Assembly (NCBI GenBank): GCA_033980235.1
Contig: CM067066.1
Location: 27,999,976 to 28,063,975 of the forward strand
Origin: Diadema setosum
Lineage: Eukaryota > Echinodermata > Echinoidea > Diadematoida > Diadematidae
Direction: 5' to 3'
Length of the DNA stretch: 64,000 nucleotides
The translations under genes were made by a program, and so were the position numbers. The notes beneath the pieces are model-generated. The model made no database searches. It had not been told where the DNA came from and saw only the letters and a program-made list of their open reading frames with translations. Every line of letters begins with the position of its first letter. The first letter of the stretch is position 1. Below, piece after piece: positions 60,875-64,000 of the stretch.

Positions 60875-62980
60875 TGATGTTGAAGATAAGGTCAACAATG
60901 CATGCGTATTAACAAGGCAACAATCAAAATAAACGCAATGATACAGATAAATTTCCATGTCAACAGAAAGAGAGATATAAAGAGAGAAAAGAGAGTTATA
61001 CAAACAGCGTTTTGCTTAACGTGAGTTTTAGATATGAAAAAGAGACTAATTAAAGGAAGGGGCGTAGGGGCGTGGAAGTTGTTATGATATCATACAAATT
61101 AAAAAGATAACAACACACAATGCCGCTTCGAATTCCATCTTCGCATTAACGTAATTGAAGAAAAAGAGTAAAATGAAAGAAAAAAAAAACTTTTAAAGTT
61201 TCAAACATGTTTCATATGGAGTAAAATCTTTAGTATAAATTCTGGCACAATTGCTTTTGGGGAAAGCAATGTAATCAAATGAAATTGTTGAATTTATGAT
61301 TTTGATCTCAGGATCTTTTGTCTGTTGAACAAGACCTCTCAATTTAAGTCCAATTTCAGTAAAACTGCGATTATTGTGTTCATCAGATTACGATCTGATT
61401 AATTCCCCTTAAACACAGAACGGTAACTTGAGGATTTTGAAGAAATGTCCCTTGACGTTTCCGGAAATGCATAAACCATTGTTGAATTGTCGCGAAGTAG
61501 GATTAAAATACTTCCACCTTTGCGGTTCGCAAGCTAAGGTCACCCGTTGTACGCATGTTTGCCAAAAATGTGCTGTCTTTCTGCTGGGTTAATGCCCTTA
61601 GGTATGCACTAGCTTAATTTCAGTCGTAGAATAAGGGCAGCACAAGCTGGATATCAGTAGTAGAGTGAAATGGATTTAAAACTGAATGACAAAGAGTGAC
61701 GTGGAAAAAAAAAAACGCCCAAGACTTTAAATAATAAAGATAGCTACTGGCGTATAAAAATAATAATAATAATAATTTTACCAACGTTTGCTTCCTAGAT
61801 ATCATTCTCCATAAAGTTATATGACAACCAGATCGACCCCGTTAACAACAGATTTGAATTACTTTTCCAAAATGCATAGTTATTCATTCTGTTGGAAAAT
61901 ATTTTAGTAAAAGATATCACTCCACGTAGTAGAACACAGAACCTAAAGAAGGGTAAAAATATAGAGCGAAGGCTAGTAAGAGTTAGGATGGAGGGGAAGG
62001 GGGAGGGAGTGCAAGACTTAAATATGTCTAAGATTCAGACACACGTCGTGGAATCCTGCAGAACATGACATACCCTCATATCAGGGGGCGGATCACCTCC
62101 CTGCTCATATTTTTCTATTCAATCAAAAACCATTTAGAAGTATATTTTATGTCATTATTACCATCTTGATTATCTATTATATGGCCTACTTGGAAGACAA
62201 TTATTTACATCACACAGGTTTAACGTTTGTTCCCTGAAATTATGGCATAGGTTAGGTGCTTGAAAACATGTTTGAAAATTATGTTATTGTCTTATGATAT
62301 TAGTATAACTATATTGAGGATTTGATAGGACTTATAGAGATGAGGTCATTTGAATCTACTACACAAGATGAGTGAAAAGGGTCCTAGCAACGGCAAGTGT
62401 GGTATATTTGCCTTGTTGTGCTGGTTTCACGCACCCATAACAAACAACAAAACAATTCCTGATCTAATATAAGTCAAGGTTTTCAGTCTCATAACGCGTG
62501 GGATGATTATCAAAGAGGATGTAATGATTGACAGTACCGAAAACATTGGTGACGTCCGGGAAAATCACGGCAGTATGTTGATAATATTCTCAGTTGTTGG
62601 AACCGTGATTCCCACAGCAAGCGTATAGTGCGTATTGTTAGGTGTTATCCACGCAATACAAATTATGAGAAGAGGAGTAATGAAAAATTGATAGGGAAAA
62701 GAGTTTGTCAAGTCACTCAAGATTAACCATAAAATGCAATCATTTAATTTAAATCTTTCTGGAATTTGTCATGTCTGCCTTATTTCTACAAATTACGTTT
62801 GGTATACCAACATGACAAGATATATGGAACCAGTCAAAGTTGTTGACTGATCCACTTTGGTAAAAATCTCATTGAGAAAGTGCATCAAGACTTAGAGAAA
62901 GACACCCTATTTCATGAATGTCAACGCCAACTAAGAAATATTTTCAACTTTGGCAAGACGTTTCATTGACTGTCAGCGCA

Positions 62981-63178
62981 TACAATGCACTCCCGTTATG
63001 ACGAACACGGTCATAACGAAATTCCGGTTACAACGAAGTAAAAATTCAGGCCGCAACATTATCCGCTCTATGTTTTTTTTTTTTCCTGTTGTTCATATGT
63101 TCGGTTATAACGAACGTCCGGTATAAGGAGAGAAATCTTCAGGTCCTGATGACTTCGTTATAGCGGGAGTCCACTGTA
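62981..63178. mobile_element. pogo/Tigger-like MITE
   Basis: The left end TACAATGCACTCCCGTTATG and the right end CGTTATAGCGGGAGTCCACT-GTA are inverted repeats with TA at both edges. CACTCCCGTTATAACGAA-type termini are typical of pogo/Tigger non-autonomous elements. A more diverged copy is at 27264-27444. Confidence 0.8.
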
Positions 63179-64000
63179 CATTAGCTCGTTCGACCTCCTT
63201 TATTGCCTATATAACGTAATCAAGACTGGAGACTAGCTCCTTAACTCGGGCAAATCGGATACGGTGACAACTTGGGGCGACAGCCCAACCTCATCCCATC
63301 AGCCAGTCGCAGTGTCCACATTCTTGGGGAGTTGGTTGACCATAAAAATCCCACAGGCCTACCCCACATACCAATGTTAGACAAAGAAAATAAGCACACC
63401 AAGATAACTTTAGGAAGGAAATGACATTAGAAAGGGGAGGAAGAAAGAATGAGAAACAAGAAAAAAAGAGAGAGATGGGCAAAAATAATAAATGAAAAGA
63501 AGAGAGAAAATGAGATGGAAAGGTAAGAGAAGAGAAGACCAGGTTAGAGGAGACAAGACACTGAAAGAGAGAAGATGATAGGCGAGCATTATTGTGGAAA
63601 ACATAGCTTACATAGCTGCATGAAGATGATGATACGTGTATATATCTGCAAGCCGTCATTTGCATGTTACCATTAAACCTTAATTGTCGTTTATTGATAC
63701 GTTTCAGCATCACCCTCCGTCCATACATTCGAACACAAAGCAGGGACAGTGATGCAGAGCCCGCCGCTCTCATCGTCTCGGTAGAGTGGAAACAAGAGCT
63801 TTTTTTTATATAAAATATGTATGCCATGCGCATATGCATATCTAAGCTCCATTAGTGATCCGGCAAAAACAGCTGGGTGGTGAGCAGGCTACTTTTTCTG
63901 TATCGGGGCAAAAGTAGTTAGTTTATTGGCCCATTCCCTCTAAATGGTTACAATTTCACTTAAAAAAATCAAACATGATGCAGGTACTACATGTTTAGTC
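63179..64000. other. Intergenic, purine-rich stretch
   Basis: Bases 63415-63580 are strongly A/G-rich on the + strand (AGAGAGAGATGGG, GAGAAAATGAGATGG). No gene is supported on either strand. Confidence 0.5.

Larger units (their letters stand above)
58161..62980. other. Intergenic with simple repeats
   Basis: No supportable gene. It contains a poly-T run of about 43 bases (59316-59358), (TG)n at 59454-59534, (GA)n at 60149-60218 and (TA)n at 60796-60868. The stretch 60240-60500 is locally GC-richer with several CpGs and might be regulatory, but no specific element is claimed. Confidence 0.5.

Noticed and set aside
63291..63839. 182-codon open frame on the minus strand
   Set aside because: Ser/Phe/Leu-rich translation of a purine-rich strand; no domain, no splice or promoter context, and composition like the neighbouring non-coding DNA.

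Overview
The window is animal nuclear DNA. Genes are split by long AT-rich introns with GT...AG borders, only a few percent is coding, and the rest is full of microsatellites, poly-C/poly-G runs and short transposon relics. Gene content (an LRP3/LRP10/LRP12-type receptor, a class A GPCR, a coactosin) and repeat style (tRNA-headed SINEs, abundant MITEs) suggest a marine invertebrate deuterostome, most likely an echinoderm such as a sea urchin. That placement is inference. No prokaryotic operon, CRISPR array, rRNA or free-standing tRNA gene was seen.

Layout, with all three clear genes on the + strand. (1) 1-8734: the 3' part of an LRP3/LRP12-like receptor gene. Six exons join in frame to 700 codons: LDLa, CUB, three LDLa, a transmembrane helix and a long acidic tail with a PPSY and a C-terminal DXXLL sorting motif. 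The 5' exons lie off the left edge. An exon-free stretch to about 16.3 kb, ending at an AATAAA, may be a very long 3' UTR. (2) 16.3-21.1 kb: intergenic, with a SINE and microsatellites. (3) 21181-34194: a two-exon class A GPCR of 427 aa with an 11.7 kb intron. (4) 37355-56618: a four-exon coactosin-like actin-binding protein of 145 aa spread over 19 kb. (5) 57-64 kb: intergenic, with MITEs and long simple repeats.

The most unusual region is inside the GPCR intron, 24314-31257. It is bounded by a perfect 23-bp inverted repeat containing CACTA. One end carries a dense array of GGTTCAA/TTGAACC palindromic motifs, as in subterminal repeats of CACTA-type transposons. Inside lie a promoter-like segment, a chain of exon-like segments with good splice sites and partly continuous reading frame, and a 0.75-kb tandem duplication that copies a 45-nt exon-like segment. 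No transposase domain was recognised, so this is either a degenerate or gene-carrying transposon, or a nested noncoding/small-ORF transcript between two related repeat copies.

The remaining non-coding DNA holds several inverted-repeat elements: a MITE nested in a MITE, a hAT-like 0.42-kb element, two copies of a GGCGGATCC-ended family, two pogo-like copies, elements ending in GGGCCCC-type termini, and three tRNA-derived SINE copies with AAT-type tails. The three protein genes have no evident functional link; they are neighbours on one strand.
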